Of a stretch of 64,000 nt of DNA, positions 48,671 through 57,099 are shown piece after piece (position 1 is the stretch's first letter; the number at the start of each line of letters is the position of its first letter). A program made the position numbers and the translations under genes. The notes below the pieces were generated by a model. That model was not told the origin of the DNA, searched no databases, and was given only the letters and a program-made list of their open reading frames with translations. This DNA is from Phycisphaerales bacterium (GTDB lineage Bacteria; Planctomycetota; Phycisphaerae; Phycisphaerales; UBA1924): contig JALSHH010000056.1 of assembly GCA_026982335.1 (NCBI GenBank), positions 1 through 64,000 on the forward strand, given 5' to 3'.

Positions 48671-50262
48671 GAGTCACCTCCGGTTTCTTTCCACCGGGCG
48701 ACAAAGGTTACTTCGATTTGCTGTCCTTTGTTTTTGAGTTCAAAGGGGTGCCAGCGGAGATATGAACCTTTGATTGCGGTCAGGCTCTGATTGATCTGTT
48801 CGGCTTGGGCAATGTCTTCGATTCGGATGGTAATGGTGACGGTGTTGTTGTTGAGTCGAAGTGTGGCGATCTCGATACCTGGGGTGCCTAAGACATAGGA
48901 GAGTGTGTCAAACTCTTCCATGATTGGGTTGGACTTGGAGATGGTTAATGGGCCTTGGCTTTGTCGCATTTGGGTGAGTTGGTTTTGGAGGTCTTTGACC
49001 ACAAATGGGGAAAGCACAAGGGCTTGGTCAAAGTCGGTGATGGCTTCGAGTCGTTGGATTTTGACTTGGTCAGTCTTTTGGTTGACTTGCTCTGCCTGCG
49101 TGAAGAGTTCATAACCCAAGAGCCCGATCATTGCCGAGATAGCTACGAGGGCGATTCCAGCCCATTGGTACATTCGCTGATGAATTTTCCCGGGCCGGTT
49201 TTCGAGGTTGCTTAGTGGCCCAAAGTTTTGGTTCTGATTTTCCAGTGCGAGCTTGTTTAGGGATTCGCCGATGGGATCATCATGTTCAATCAGATCAACT
49301 GTTGCATCAGGCCAAGCTTTGGACAGGGCAACTCCGATTTGAGCAGCACTGAGCCCGCGGTGGGCATAGGGCTGTGACTGCTCGGGTAAGACCGACGCAG
49401 GGTCGGCAGGCGACTCAACTTGCCTTGGCTTACCTATGAATAAGATTTTGACGGGTGCAAGTCCGAGTTGTGATGACCATCCGAGCCAGTCGCTGCAGAT
49501 ACGGGCGATATCTTCGTGACGGATCAGTGGAAGATGTTCATGCTCGCCTTGGGCAAGGGCGATGCGCGAGGTGCCCCCGACAATCAACCGTCCTTGTCGC
49601 GACCAAGTCCAGATCAGCCGACCATCCTGAGCATCAATCACAATGAGGGCGACGATCGGCGCATCAGAAGAAACGATCCGTTGCGAGTCGTGGGTAGCAT
49701 TGCCTGTACCCGGGTCCCAGACAGATGCGATGGCGTGCCAGATTGAGGTAAATTGATCTATCTGGACGCCGATCGTATCAAGCTCGTCTTTGAGCAAACG
49801 CCCCGGGACATCTGGGTAAGCGATTACGGCAGTTCGTGAGCCCACAGAAGTTTCATCTGCGTCTAGGAACTCAAAGCTGAGCTCTAAGGGGAGTTTGGGG
49901 AATCGCTCGCCAATTCCTTGGTGAGATTCGGGTTCATCAAGTTCGTCGGGAGTGTGCTTAACAGAGGTACCTGCGATGAGTGCGTCGAGCAAAGAAGTGT
50001 CGGCGTCTTCAGGTTTAACCCACGAACAGACCGCGCCGTCAGGGTCGAGACATAATACTGAGAGATTGCGTGATTTGCTGGCACTGGCATCGAGCCGGTC
50101 TCGTATCCATCGGGCACCTTGGGCAATAGATTCGGCAATCAACGATGGATCGGCTTGCATATTTGCATGCCAAGTGTCATCGGTGTGTTCGCCGACAAGG
50201 CGTAATCCGCGCAGGGCACCGCCACGATCGACTCTTCGGATATAGCACACGCGATTACTCAA
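48667..50262 (-). CDS. GspL-like type II secretion protein
   Basis: The 531-residue protein has an N-terminal cytoplasmic actin-like (PilM/GspL) region (about 1-320), one membrane helix (about 365-385) and a periplasmic PilN-like domain (about 400-525). Its periplasmic part includes LGTPGIEIATLRLNNNTVT. GspL recruits the GspE ATPase. The TTG at 50262 is preferred because AGAGGA lies seven bases upstream; a GTG 18 bases before it has no such signal. GspE itself is not in the window. Confidence 0.7.
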   Translation of the reverse strand: MSNRVCYIRRVDRGGALRGLRLVGEHTDDTWHANMQADPSLIAESIAQGARWIRDRLDASASKSRNLSVLCLDPDGAVCSWVKPEDADTSLLDALIAGTSVKHTPDELDEPESHQGIGERFPKLPLELSFEFLDADETSVGSRTAVIAYPDVPGRLLKDELDTIGVQIDQFTSIWHAIASVWDPGTGNATHDSQRIVSSDAPIVALIVIDAQDGRLIWTWSRQGRLIVGGTSRIALAQGEHEHLPLIRHEDIARICSDWLGWSSQLGLAPVKILFIGKPRQVESPADPASVLPEQSQPYAHRGLSAAQIGVALSKAWPDATVDLIEHDDPIGESLNKLALENQNQNFGPLSNLENRPGKIHQRMYQWAGIALVAISAMIGLLGYELFTQAEQVNQKTDQVKIQRLEAITDFDQALVLSPFVVKDLQNQLTQMRQSQGPLTISKSNPIMEEFDTLSYVLGTPGIEIATLRLNNNTVTITIRIEDIAQAEQINQSLTAIKGSYLRWHPFELKNKGQQIEVTFVARWKETGGDS

Positions 50263-50297
50263 GGGCGGTCCTCTCTCCACTGGTCGACCATTTGAGG

Positions 50298-51140
50298 TTA
50301 ATCCTCACGATCGGGTCTGTTTCTGCGGAGGCTTCCGCGTGCGGTGCCTAAGGGTTTGGCTGCTGGGCGTCGTGGTTTGGGGTCAGGGGATAATCCTCGG
50401 CGTTCGCGTTCGAGCCGGCGGCGGGCCAAGGGTTGTTGGCGTGGAGGAAGCGATAAGATGGAGGCCTCGTCTTCTGCAGTCAGAACCGATCCGTTTTCGG
50501 CAGCAGCAGCCACCTCGACCTGTCCACCTCCAATAAGGGTAATAGATTGCCCGGTTCGGGTTGCGAGCATAATCTGTGCGCGTTTGTCGCCGTCGGTCAT
50601 GACGATGTGATTGGGGGTGATGCGTTCGACAGTCAGGTCAGGGAATTCAGGTGCGCCTGCTTTGGCAATTTCTCCCAGCGCCACGATTCGTTGTTTGCCA
50701 TCAATCCGGATAAAAGCATGCCGACTTTCTGGGTCGTTGATGAATCCGATGTATCGGACGCGTTTGACAATTTCGTTGTAAACTTGGGTTGGAGCGGGGG
50801 TAGGGTCGGGGGGATCGGCTATTGGCGTGGATGGAGTGATCGTTGGCGCGTTGTCGAGCAATGCAAACCGTTCAGCAAGCCCGATGATGTCGATTTGTTG
50901 GGAGCGTGCCGAACCATCGCTGATTTGATCATTGGTCTTGGAGGTGGGTTGGACGGGGTATTTCCCAATGGGGCTGCCTGCCGGATCGATTCTCGGGGGG
51001 ATGCTTGGCTCGGGGAGTCCAGTAACTCCCAACGCCACTGCGCCGAGTACAAAACCGGCAGCGACAAGCTGGGCGCCGAGTGTCCAGGCTTTGGCTTGAG
51101 ATCGCGAGATACCCTTGGTTGGGCTTGTCGGTGTGGTCAT
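50298..51140 (-). CDS. GspC/PilP-like type II secretion protein
   Basis: The 280-residue protein has one membrane helix (about 20-42), a Pro-rich linker (about 45-130), and a small beta domain (about 120-180; RYIGFINDPESRHAFI, RIVALGEI, DLTVERITPNHIVM) typical of the homology region of GspC or PilP. A basic, Arg- and Pro-rich tail follows (about 230-280) that does not occur in GspC. AAGGA ten bases upstream supports the ATG. It joins the inner-membrane complex to the secretin. Confidence 0.7.
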   Translation of the reverse strand: MTTPTSPTKGISRSQAKAWTLGAQLVAAGFVLGAVALGVTGLPEPSIPPRIDPAGSPIGKYPVQPTSKTNDQISDGSARSQQIDIIGLAERFALLDNAPTITPSTPIADPPDPTPAPTQVYNEIVKRVRYIGFINDPESRHAFIRIDGKQRIVALGEIAKAGAPEFPDLTVERITPNHIVMTDGDKRAQIMLATRTGQSITLIGGGQVEVAAAAENGSVLTAEDEASILSLPPRQQPLARRRLERERRGLSPDPKPRRPAAKPLGTARGSLRRNRPDRED

Positions 51141-51293
51141 GGGTTTTGCGGTCCTTGTTTGATACTGCTCATGTTATGTCGGCATGATCTGGGTCATTAG
51201 GCCATAGATCGTTGTGGGGATCATTTTGATTTTGCTTCAAAGGGTAGTCTGTTTGTTGGCAGGAAGTCAGGTCTTATGTGTGGGGTTTGACAA
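51141..51293 (-). other. Gap within the type II secretion operon
   Basis: The 153-base gap between gspK and the gspC-like gene is the longest in the operon. It holds TTGTCA near 51289 and TACCCT near 51245 but no well-spaced pair, and no terminator. A secondary promoter is possible. Confidence 0.35.
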
Positions 51294-52172
51294 TCAATAA
51301 AGTGCTCTCAAATCAACATTTTGGGTGTTGATCCCGATATTTTTCCAAGTGATGAACGCACCAATCTCCATTGGATTGCCTGCATTGTTGCGTGCATTGA
51401 CCCGAATCCTGGTGATCCCGCCGTACCGGGAGATCAATCGGCCGCTGTGCATTCCTCGTCCTGCTCGAACCTCGATCATGACCGCCCAGAGTTCGATATC
51501 GACAGCGAATGTTCGCAGGGCTGCAGCCCGTTGATCGGTCGAGAGTCCGGCAGCTTGCGAGGCGGCGCTGAGTTGGGCGCGGGTGACCTTGGTCCCTTGG
51601 TTGCGCAGGATTTCAAGCTCAGAGAGGAACCGCGGGGACGATTCGCCCGCGACCATCTGGGCAGCGGCTTCGAGTACCCGGTCAGATGCCGAGTTGATGC
51701 TGATGGGCATTGGACCAAACGGGCGTGTGAGTTTGAGAAACTCAGATTCGGTGGTGGTCAGTGCAAGATTCCGAAGCAGGAGTCCACCTTCTTCGATTTG
51801 TCGATCGGGCTGACCCGTGAGGTTGCTCAGCGCAGCGCCTTGGGCATCGCGGAGATAGACCGAGACCTGCGACCCATCGGCGAGCATGATGTCCATGGCG
51901 TGCCCATCTTCAACTCCGAGCACATCGAGCAAGTCTCGCCCGTTTTGCTGGCGAAGCCAGGCGCCGATGGCCTCTTGCAATCCGCGTCCAAGATGGTGAT
52001 CCTGATACTTGCCGACTTGCCGGGCAATGGTTTTGGACTGGGCGCTCAGACGCGTCATCGCCATTCCCACCGTAAGCCCGACAACCACCATCAAAAGCAC
52101 CACCATCGCAATGGCAAACCCTCGGCGGCTCTGGGTGTGTATTGAACATGATGTTGGAGGGGATTGGGGCAT
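51294..52172 (-). CDS. gspK: Type II secretion minor pseudopilin GspK
   Basis: The 292-residue protein has a prepilin-type N-terminus: cleavage site SRRG|FAIAMVVLLMVVVGL. The residue five after cleavage is Met, not Glu, as is usual for GspK, the tip pseudopilin. The long body contains the saposin-like SAM regions expected for GspK (LEAAAQMVAGESSPRFLSELEIL). The ATG at 52172 is assigned from the position after the gspJ stop and lacks a strong ribosome binding site. Confidence 0.85.
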   Translation of the reverse strand: MPQSPPTSCSIHTQSRRGFAIAMVVLLMVVVGLTVGMAMTRLSAQSKTIARQVGKYQDHHLGRGLQEAIGAWLRQQNGRDLLDVLGVEDGHAMDIMLADGSQVSVYLRDAQGAALSNLTGQPDRQIEEGGLLLRNLALTTTESEFLKLTRPFGPMPISINSASDRVLEAAAQMVAGESSPRFLSELEILRNQGTKVTRAQLSAASQAAGLSTDQRAAALRTFAVDIELWAVMIEVRAGRGMHSGRLISRYGGITRIRVNARNNAGNPMEIGAFITWKNIGINTQNVDLRALY

Positions 52173-52182
52173 TGGTATCGGA

Positions 52183-53283
52183 TTAGTTGTTGTCAGAGAA
52201 GTTGATGGTGCGTGTGGCGTTGGGGTCGATCTGGCCGTCCGGTCGTCCGGGGCGCCCGTTGTCATTTTCAGTGTTGTCTGCTCCATCGGCGAGCCCACTT
52301 CCAGCGCCAGTCAGGTCGGTGCTGGGGTCATCGCCGAGCACCCAGTCGATCTCGAACATCCACGAAGCGTACTGCCCGTTGGTGAGACTGATCTCGAACT
52401 GGGCATAGGCGGGCAGGTCGCTCATCGAAAGTCCGACAAAGGTCGTGACCAGTTCGTCGGCTTTGAACATCGTCCAAGCGCATCGTTCGATGTGGCGCAT
52501 CAAAGGCACTGCCCCGGCGAGCCGTGCACGGATTTCATCAGGGGTACCTGTTGTATCGGAGAATGGACCTTGCCCGTAGAGGAGTTGTTGGGCTTCGTAG
52601 GACAGGATCGGTCGCCACCAGAGTGTCCAGTTTGGTTTGGTGTCGGATTGATTCGGTGGATTTTTTGCTGCGATGGGATCGGTGAAGAGAAGGTCGTTGG
52701 CGCTGATGAGCCCGAGTTCGTGCATCATTCGTTCGCGTTGTCCTGTGGGTCGGAGTTCGAAAACTCCTCGGACGATGCCTTGGGATCCATCCATCGCAGA
52801 GAAGTTGAGCGATTCGCTCTGGTCTTGGGCAACATACCACCCGGCTGCCTGCGTTGCCAACCCGAAGGGGACTGGGGGGGTGGCGTTGACGAGCTCGAGC
52901 CGTTGGGGGATCCACCCGGTCGAGTCCGAGCCGGCAGCCAAATCCGTTTCGAGGATCATCCGATATCGGGGATCGGGTTCGAGTTCGGTGATTTCTTGGG
53001 TATCGGCCTGACTGTCTTGGGCGCGAGTGACGATGTTGGCTTGGGTTTCTTGCATCTGCAAACTCAGCATTGCCCGTGTGAAGATTGTGTGGGTGATATC
53101 GAGTTCACTGGTGCGTTCAAACCGTGCTGCGAAGGCATTCTCCATATTTCGCAACGAGAGAAACACACCCAAAGATCCCATCAAGACCATCGCGCCGAGC
53201 ACCATCGCCAGCATGGTCTCCATGAGGGTGAATCCTCGGGGGGGATATGGGGAGTTGGGTTGGTGTGTGTGTGAAGCGAACAT
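52183..53283 (-). CDS. Type II secretion minor pseudopilin GspJ-like
   Basis: The 366-residue protein has the prepilin signature PPRG|FTLMETMLAMVLGAMVL, with Glu at position +5. Its globular region is longer than that of a typical GspJ, with several acidic segments. It lies between gspK and the gspI-like gene as expected for gspJ, and the overlap between adjacent genes is only a few bases. The C-terminus (about 320-366) is rich in Gly, Asp and Asn. Confidence 0.78.
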   Translation of the reverse strand: MFASHTHQPNSPYPPRGFTLMETMLAMVLGAMVLMGSLGVFLSLRNMENAFAARFERTSELDITHTIFTRAMLSLQMQETQANIVTRAQDSQADTQEITELEPDPRYRMILETDLAAGSDSTGWIPQRLELVNATPPVPFGLATQAAGWYVAQDQSESLNFSAMDGSQGIVRGVFELRPTGQRERMMHELGLISANDLLFTDPIAAKNPPNQSDTKPNWTLWWRPILSYEAQQLLYGQGPFSDTTGTPDEIRARLAGAVPLMRHIERCAWTMFKADELVTTFVGLSMSDLPAYAQFEISLTNGQYASWMFEIDWVLGDDPSTDLTGAGSGLADGADNTENDNGRPGRPDGQIDPNATRTINFSDNN

Positions 53284-53285
53284 GG

Positions 53286-53846
53286 TTAGTTTTCGAGCCC
53301 ATCGAGCAGGTCTTCGAAAAGTTTTTCGATTCCGCCGGGCTTGGCGAGAAGGGTTTCGAGCGAATCGGGGTTATTGAAGGCCAATGGGTCGATGAGCCGG
53401 GTGATGGTGGTGTTGGGCACCGATGGAGTGAATGAGCGAGACCCGCCCGAGTCGGCTCCGAGCCAGACGCGGACGGTGATGAGTTTGATGCGATCGAGAC
53501 TTACGCCGCTGCCGAGGTTGTTGTTGTCATCGACAACTCGATCATCGAACTCGAATTTGACCGCTGATTCTTCGAGTGTCCATCGGTAGAGATCGGTGTC
53601 GTATTCGATTGGCAGCGACCGGTTGGGGAGCGAGTCCTGATCATCCATATATTGGAGGATAAGACGATTGGCCAATTCGGCTGCGCCGAGCCTTTGGTCG
53701 AAGCGTTTCTGGGATTGACTCAGAAACGAGACCGCGCTCGAGAGGGTGATGGCGACCATCGACAAGAGTACCACCGCAAGGATCGATTCGAGGAAGGTCA
53801 GTCCTCGGCAATGAGGTGTACAAGATGGAGGCGCAGCGCGTTGCAT
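53286..53846 (-). CDS. Type II secretion minor pseudopilin GspI-like
   Basis: The 186-residue protein has the prepilin leader CRG|LTFLESILAVVLLSM with Glu at +5. The position in the operon and size suggest GspI, although GspH is possible. The ATG at 53846 (MQRAAPPS) is used; a GTG two codons earlier is in frame. No clear ribosome binding site precedes either. Confidence 0.75.
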   Translation of the reverse strand: MQRAAPPSCTPHCRGLTFLESILAVVLLSMVAITLSSAVSFLSQSQKRFDQRLGAAELANRLILQYMDDQDSLPNRSLPIEYDTDLYRWTLEESAVKFEFDDRVVDDNNNLGSGVSLDRIKLITVRVWLGADSGGSRSFTPSVPNTTITRLIDPLAFNNPDSLETLLAKPGGIEKLFEDLLDGLEN

Positions 53847-53864
53847 AGACACAGACCAACTCGA

Positions 53865-54302
53865 TCAATTCGAGTTCCTCACATTCATTGTCCAAAGATT
53901 GATATCGTCGGGGGTTGAGAATTCTCTGTCGGGTCCAGCCGAGATCAGGTCGTAGGCTTGGGTGGCGCCGGGGGTTGGACGGTAATAGTAGGGGTTTTCC
54001 CAAGAATCAACCTCCGAACCCTGCTCGATGAAGGTGGGGATCAGTACCGCGATTGACTCGGGCGCATCACCTGCATTTTCAGCCATGTAGGTATTGATTG
54101 CGGTTTTGATCGTCACCATTGAGGTCTTGGTGGTTTTGATGCGTGCTTTTTGGATTTGCTTGGGCACTGCAATGGCCGCACCGGCCATGAGCAATCCGAG
54201 GATCACCAAAACCGCGGTGAGTTCGATCAGCGAGAAACCCGGACGGGCCTGCAAACGAGTGGTTTGGTTTTTTATTCGTGTGTCGAGTGGTGGGGTTTGC
54301 AT
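53865..54302 (-). CDS. gspG: Type II secretion major pseudopilin GspG
   Basis: The 145-residue protein has the prepilin signature RPG|FSLIELTAVLVILGLLMAG with Glu5, followed by AIAVPKQIQKARIKTTKTS. The C-terminal part has the SWENPYYYRPTP and DLISAGPDREFSTPDDI segments typical of GspG, the main pseudopilus subunit. AGGAG lies nine bases before the ATG at 54302, which is preferred to an upstream in-frame ATG at 54374. Confidence 0.92.
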   Translation of the reverse strand: MQTPPLDTRIKNQTTRLQARPGFSLIELTAVLVILGLLMAGAAIAVPKQIQKARIKTTKTSMVTIKTAINTYMAENAGDAPESIAVLIPTFIEQGSEVDSWENPYYYRPTPGATQAYDLISAGPDREFSTPDDINLWTMNVRNSN

Positions 54303-54410
54303 GTCGGGGTTCTCCTGCTTATTGCTTGCGCAAGCGTCTATGAGTTCAATGTTTGTGGGTGTTTGATGTTGCATTCTATCGCATTCTTCGTCTTTTTTGG
54401 CGTTGGATTT

Positions 54411-55613
54411 TTACATTGCTCCGGAGGTCATGTTGAGCATTGGGAGCATAATTGCCAGAATGATCGTGCCCACGATGAGGAAGAGGATCACGATAAGCAT
54501 TGGTTCGAGGACGGCCATGAGTCGATCGGTTTTCTTATCGACCTCTTGGGCATGGTCACGAGCGAGTGAGTCGAAAGCGCTCTCGAGGTCCCCCGCCTGA
54601 TCGGCAGCAACGAGCAATCGACGGGTGGCCAAGGGGAGTGAGTCGACTTGGGCGATCAGGGTGCGAAACACTCCGCCTTCGATCAGGCGTTGGCGCATTT
54701 TTTGGAGGTCAGGATTGAGTTTGGGGTGCGAGATCACCGCCGAGCTCACTTGGATTGCATCGGCCAGTGGAATTCCGGATTTGGTCATCGAACTCATGAC
54801 CGAGAAGAATCGAGTGAGTTCTTGCTCCATCACGACATCGCGCACAAACGGTGCGTTGCGCGTCGCCGAGACAGCAGCTTTCGCCAGCGTCCCTCGAAAG
54901 AGGATCGTGCCGATGAGTATCAAGAAAAATCCGCCACCAATGGGGATGAAGTTGGCTTGGATGAAGTTGCCCAAGTTGACCAGAAGCCGGGTGAACAAAG
55001 GCACCTCGATGCCTGAGCTCATCATCGAGTTGCCGATCAAAGGCACCACAACCACGATCATCAGCATCGCGGCGATGAACGCGATGGTCAGGACAATCGT
55101 GGGGTAGATCATCAAGGTGGCCGCTTTGCCCGAGACTTCAAGTCTTCGGCGAGCGCTGTTGGCGAGCTGACGACATGCGCCAGCAAGATCGCCGGTCTTT
55201 TCGGCTGCCCGGTAGACCGCGATAGTGACCGAATCAAAGCTTCCAACTTGTTTACACGCATCAGCAAAGCTTGTGCCTTGAGCAACCGCATGGCCGAGCC
55301 GATCAATGCGTTCTTTGTTGCCCGGCGAGACCACCGTGGATGCGACTTCGAGCGCTTCGGTCAAAGGCACACCCCGCGAGACAAGTTGGGCGATCTGGGC
55401 ATCGAACTCGGCGTGGTCTTTGAGTGACATTTTGGATTCGCTGCTCGCCCATGCGGGGAGTGTCCATGTGCGGACGAGGATTTGTTTTTCCTTGCGGAGT
55501 TCTTGAGCGAGCGCGCGTTGCGAGCGTGCGCTGCGGATGCCCATAGACTTGCCGCCGGTCGGCTTGTTGGCGACATAGAAGAAGGAACGCGATGAACTGG
55601 CAGCTCGGGTCAT
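54411..55613 (-). CDS. gspF: Type II secretion inner-membrane protein GspF
   Basis: The 400-residue protein has the GspF/PilC layout: N-terminal FFYVANKPTGGKSMG, two repeated four-helix cytoplasmic domains (FDAQIAQLVSRGVPLTEALEV and LTRFFSVMSSMTKSGIPLADAI) and three membrane helices, with the end LEPMLIVILFLIVGTIILAIMLPML. It is the platform protein of the system. Start at 55613 gives the usual N-terminus; the longer frame to 55862 lacks support. It is the first gene of the operon found here. Confidence 0.92.
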   Translation of the reverse strand: MTRAASSSRSFFYVANKPTGGKSMGIRSARSQRALAQELRKEKQILVRTWTLPAWASSESKMSLKDHAEFDAQIAQLVSRGVPLTEALEVASTVVSPGNKERIDRLGHAVAQGTSFADACKQVGSFDSVTIAVYRAAEKTGDLAGACRQLANSARRRLEVSGKAATLMIYPTIVLTIAFIAAMLMIVVVVPLIGNSMMSSGIEVPLFTRLLVNLGNFIQANFIPIGGGFFLILIGTILFRGTLAKAAVSATRNAPFVRDVVMEQELTRFFSVMSSMTKSGIPLADAIQVSSAVISHPKLNPDLQKMRQRLIEGGVFRTLIAQVDSLPLATRRLLVAADQAGDLESAFDSLARDHAQEVDKKTDRLMAVLEPMLIVILFLIVGTIILAIMLPMLNMTSGAM

Positions 55614-55739
55614 TTGGGTCGGAAAGTCTTTCACATTTGGGGTGCGATACTCATGGTACTCATGATTTCTATCGGACATCAAAGCCCATCGAATCCCGTC
55701 GATTGTACGATTCTGAGGCTCTTTGGGGTCATTTGGGTG

Positions 55740-55819
55740 CTCGATCAGGGCAGATTCTGCTCCGAACCTTCTCCGCAGGCACGAAATGGCTTGTTTGGAC
55801 TCGATCTGGGCAGATTCCG
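55740..55819 (+). repeat. Pair of 20-base direct repeats upstream of tdh
   Basis: CTCGATCAGGGCAGATTCTG (55740-55759) and CTCGATCTGGGCAGATTCCG (55800-55819) differ at two positions and start exactly 60 bases apart. The second ends on the base before the -35 box of the tdh promoter. The arrangement suits a regulator binding site, possibly an activator. Confidence 0.65.
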
Positions 55820-55848
55820 TTGATATCAGGGGTCTTTGACGGGACAAT
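55820..55848 (+). promoter_or_regulatory. tdh promoter, TTGATA-17-GACAAT
   Basis: TTGATA (55820-55825) and GACAAT (55843-55848) are separated by 17 bases. The expected leader is about 50 bases, with a weak GAAAG ribosome binding site before the ATG at 55908. Confidence 0.6.
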
Positions 55849-55907
55849 ATCAAACGCCTCAATGCCCGATTGATTGCCTCGTTTGTGACCTTCTACGAAA
55901 GATATCC

Positions 55908-56993
55908 ATGACCATGACCACCACCGATGATTCCCTTTCGCCGATCGCTGGATCGGGCACCATGCGTTGCCTGACCAAGCACCATCGCGGGGTGGGTTTG
56001 GCATTCAGTGACGACCACGCCATTCCCGCGGTGGGCCCGCGCGATGTGCGGATTCGGGTCAAAAAAGTTGGAATCTGTGGTACGGATCGGCACATCTGGG
56101 AATGGGACGAGTGGGCTTCAGGGCGTATCCCGGTCGGGGTGATTACCGGGCATGAATTTGTCGGACATATCGAATCGGTCGGCTCGGCGGTCACGAAGTA
56201 CAGCGTCGGTCAGCGGGTCAGTGCGGAGGGGCATATGTCGGCGGGGGTGGATTACAACTCCCGCACTGGCAACGCCCACATCGCCAGCGACACCACAATC
56301 TTCGGCATCGACCGCGATGGATGCTTCGCGGATTACATTGTCGTGCCCGAGGAAAATGTTTGGCCTGTGCATCCTGATATTGATGACAAGTACGCTGCGA
56401 TCCTCGATCCGCTGGGCAATGCGGTCCATACCGTGATGGCTGCGGGCGTGAGTGCGAAAACCGTGCTGATCTCAGGCGTGGGGATCATCGGATTGATGGC
56501 GGTCACGGTCGCCAAGGCGGCGGGGGCAGCACGAATCTACTGTACCGATATCAACCCGCCAAGGTTGGAACTCGCCAAGAAACTCGGCGCGACCGAGGCT
56601 TTCGATGCCCGGGATGATTCATGGGTCGAGCAGGTGCGCCGCGAGACCCACGAAGGCGTTGATGTGCTCCTCGAAATGTCCGGCGCACCGGCAGCGATGG
56701 ATCAAGGCTTTCGCGCCCTACGCAACGGCGGCACGGCAGCGCTCTTGGGACTCCCCGCCAAAACCGTCCACTTCGATTTCAACGCCCACATTATTTTCAA
56801 GGGCTGCACGGTGCTGGGGATCAACGGGCGAAAGATGTGGGATACCTGGTACCAGATGGAGCAGTTGTTGCTTTCGGGCAAACTCGAGCTCGATGAGATC
56901 ATCACCCATGAGTTCCCAATCGAAGAGTTCGAGACGGCGTTTGCGACGATGATCTCGGGTGATGGGATCAAGGTTTTGATGAATGTGAGTTGA
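55908..56993 (+). CDS. tdh: L-threonine 3-dehydrogenase without structural-zinc cysteines
   Basis: The 361-residue medium-chain dehydrogenase matches E. coli Tdh over its length: ICGTDRHIWEWDEW (catalytic zinc Cys57), GHEFVG (His82, Glu83), DPLGNAVHTV, VLISGVGIIGLMAV (the Rossmann fold), LLEMSGAPAAM and INGRKMWDTWYQM. The product 2-amino-3-ketobutyrate is normally cleaved by Kbl, whose gene is not next to it. The loop at about 109-129, which in Tdh normally carries four structural-zinc cysteines, reads GHMSAGVDYNSRTGNAHIAS with none. An extra 16-residue N-terminus precedes the family start. Another sugar or polyol dehydrogenase is possible but less likely. Confidence 0.85.
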   Translation: MTMTTTDDSLSPIAGSGTMRCLTKHHRGVGLAFSDDHAIPAVGPRDVRIRVKKVGICGTDRHIWEWDEWASGRIPVGVITGHEFVGHIESVGSAVTKYSVGQRVSAEGHMSAGVDYNSRTGNAHIASDTTIFGIDRDGCFADYIVVPEENVWPVHPDIDDKYAAILDPLGNAVHTVMAAGVSAKTVLISGVGIIGLMAVTVAKAAGAARIYCTDINPPRLELAKKLGATEAFDARDDSWVEQVRRETHEGVDVLLEMSGAPAAMDQGFRALRNGGTAALLGLPAKTVHFDFNAHIIFKGCTVLGINGRKMWDTWYQMEQLLLSGKLELDEIITHEFPIEEFETAFATMISGDGIKVLMNVS

Positions 56994-57014
56994 AGAGGGG
57001 GTGAAATATCTCCC

Positions 57015-57090
57015 TGGTAGAACGGGCTTCCAGCCCGTTTTCTTATGCTTCTATTCGATAAGAGAAACGGGCTGGAAGCCCGTTCTACCA
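57015..57090. repeat. 76-base inverted repeat, GTAGAACGGGC type
   Basis: The arms TGGTAGAACGGGCTTCCAGC and its complement at 57071-57090 flank a short centre. Each arm contains a smaller palindrome (ACGGGCTTCCAGCCCGT). It lies between the convergent tdh and phosphatase genes and could act as a bidirectional terminator-like hairpin, though no long T tract follows. Confidence 0.85.
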
Positions 57091-57099
57091 AGAGCAATA

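Larger units (their letters stand above)
55614..55907. other. Divergent region between gspF and tdh with direct repeats
   Basis: The 294-base gap contains two near-identical 20-base direct repeats and a tdh promoter (listed separately). No ORF with support and no RNA gene are seen. Which hexamers drive gspF could not be determined. Confidence 0.6.

Noticed and set aside
57015-57090. Bidirectional terminator for tdh and the phosphatase gene
   Set aside because: The hairpin is a dispersed-type repeat without a T tract; termination there is possible but not shown.
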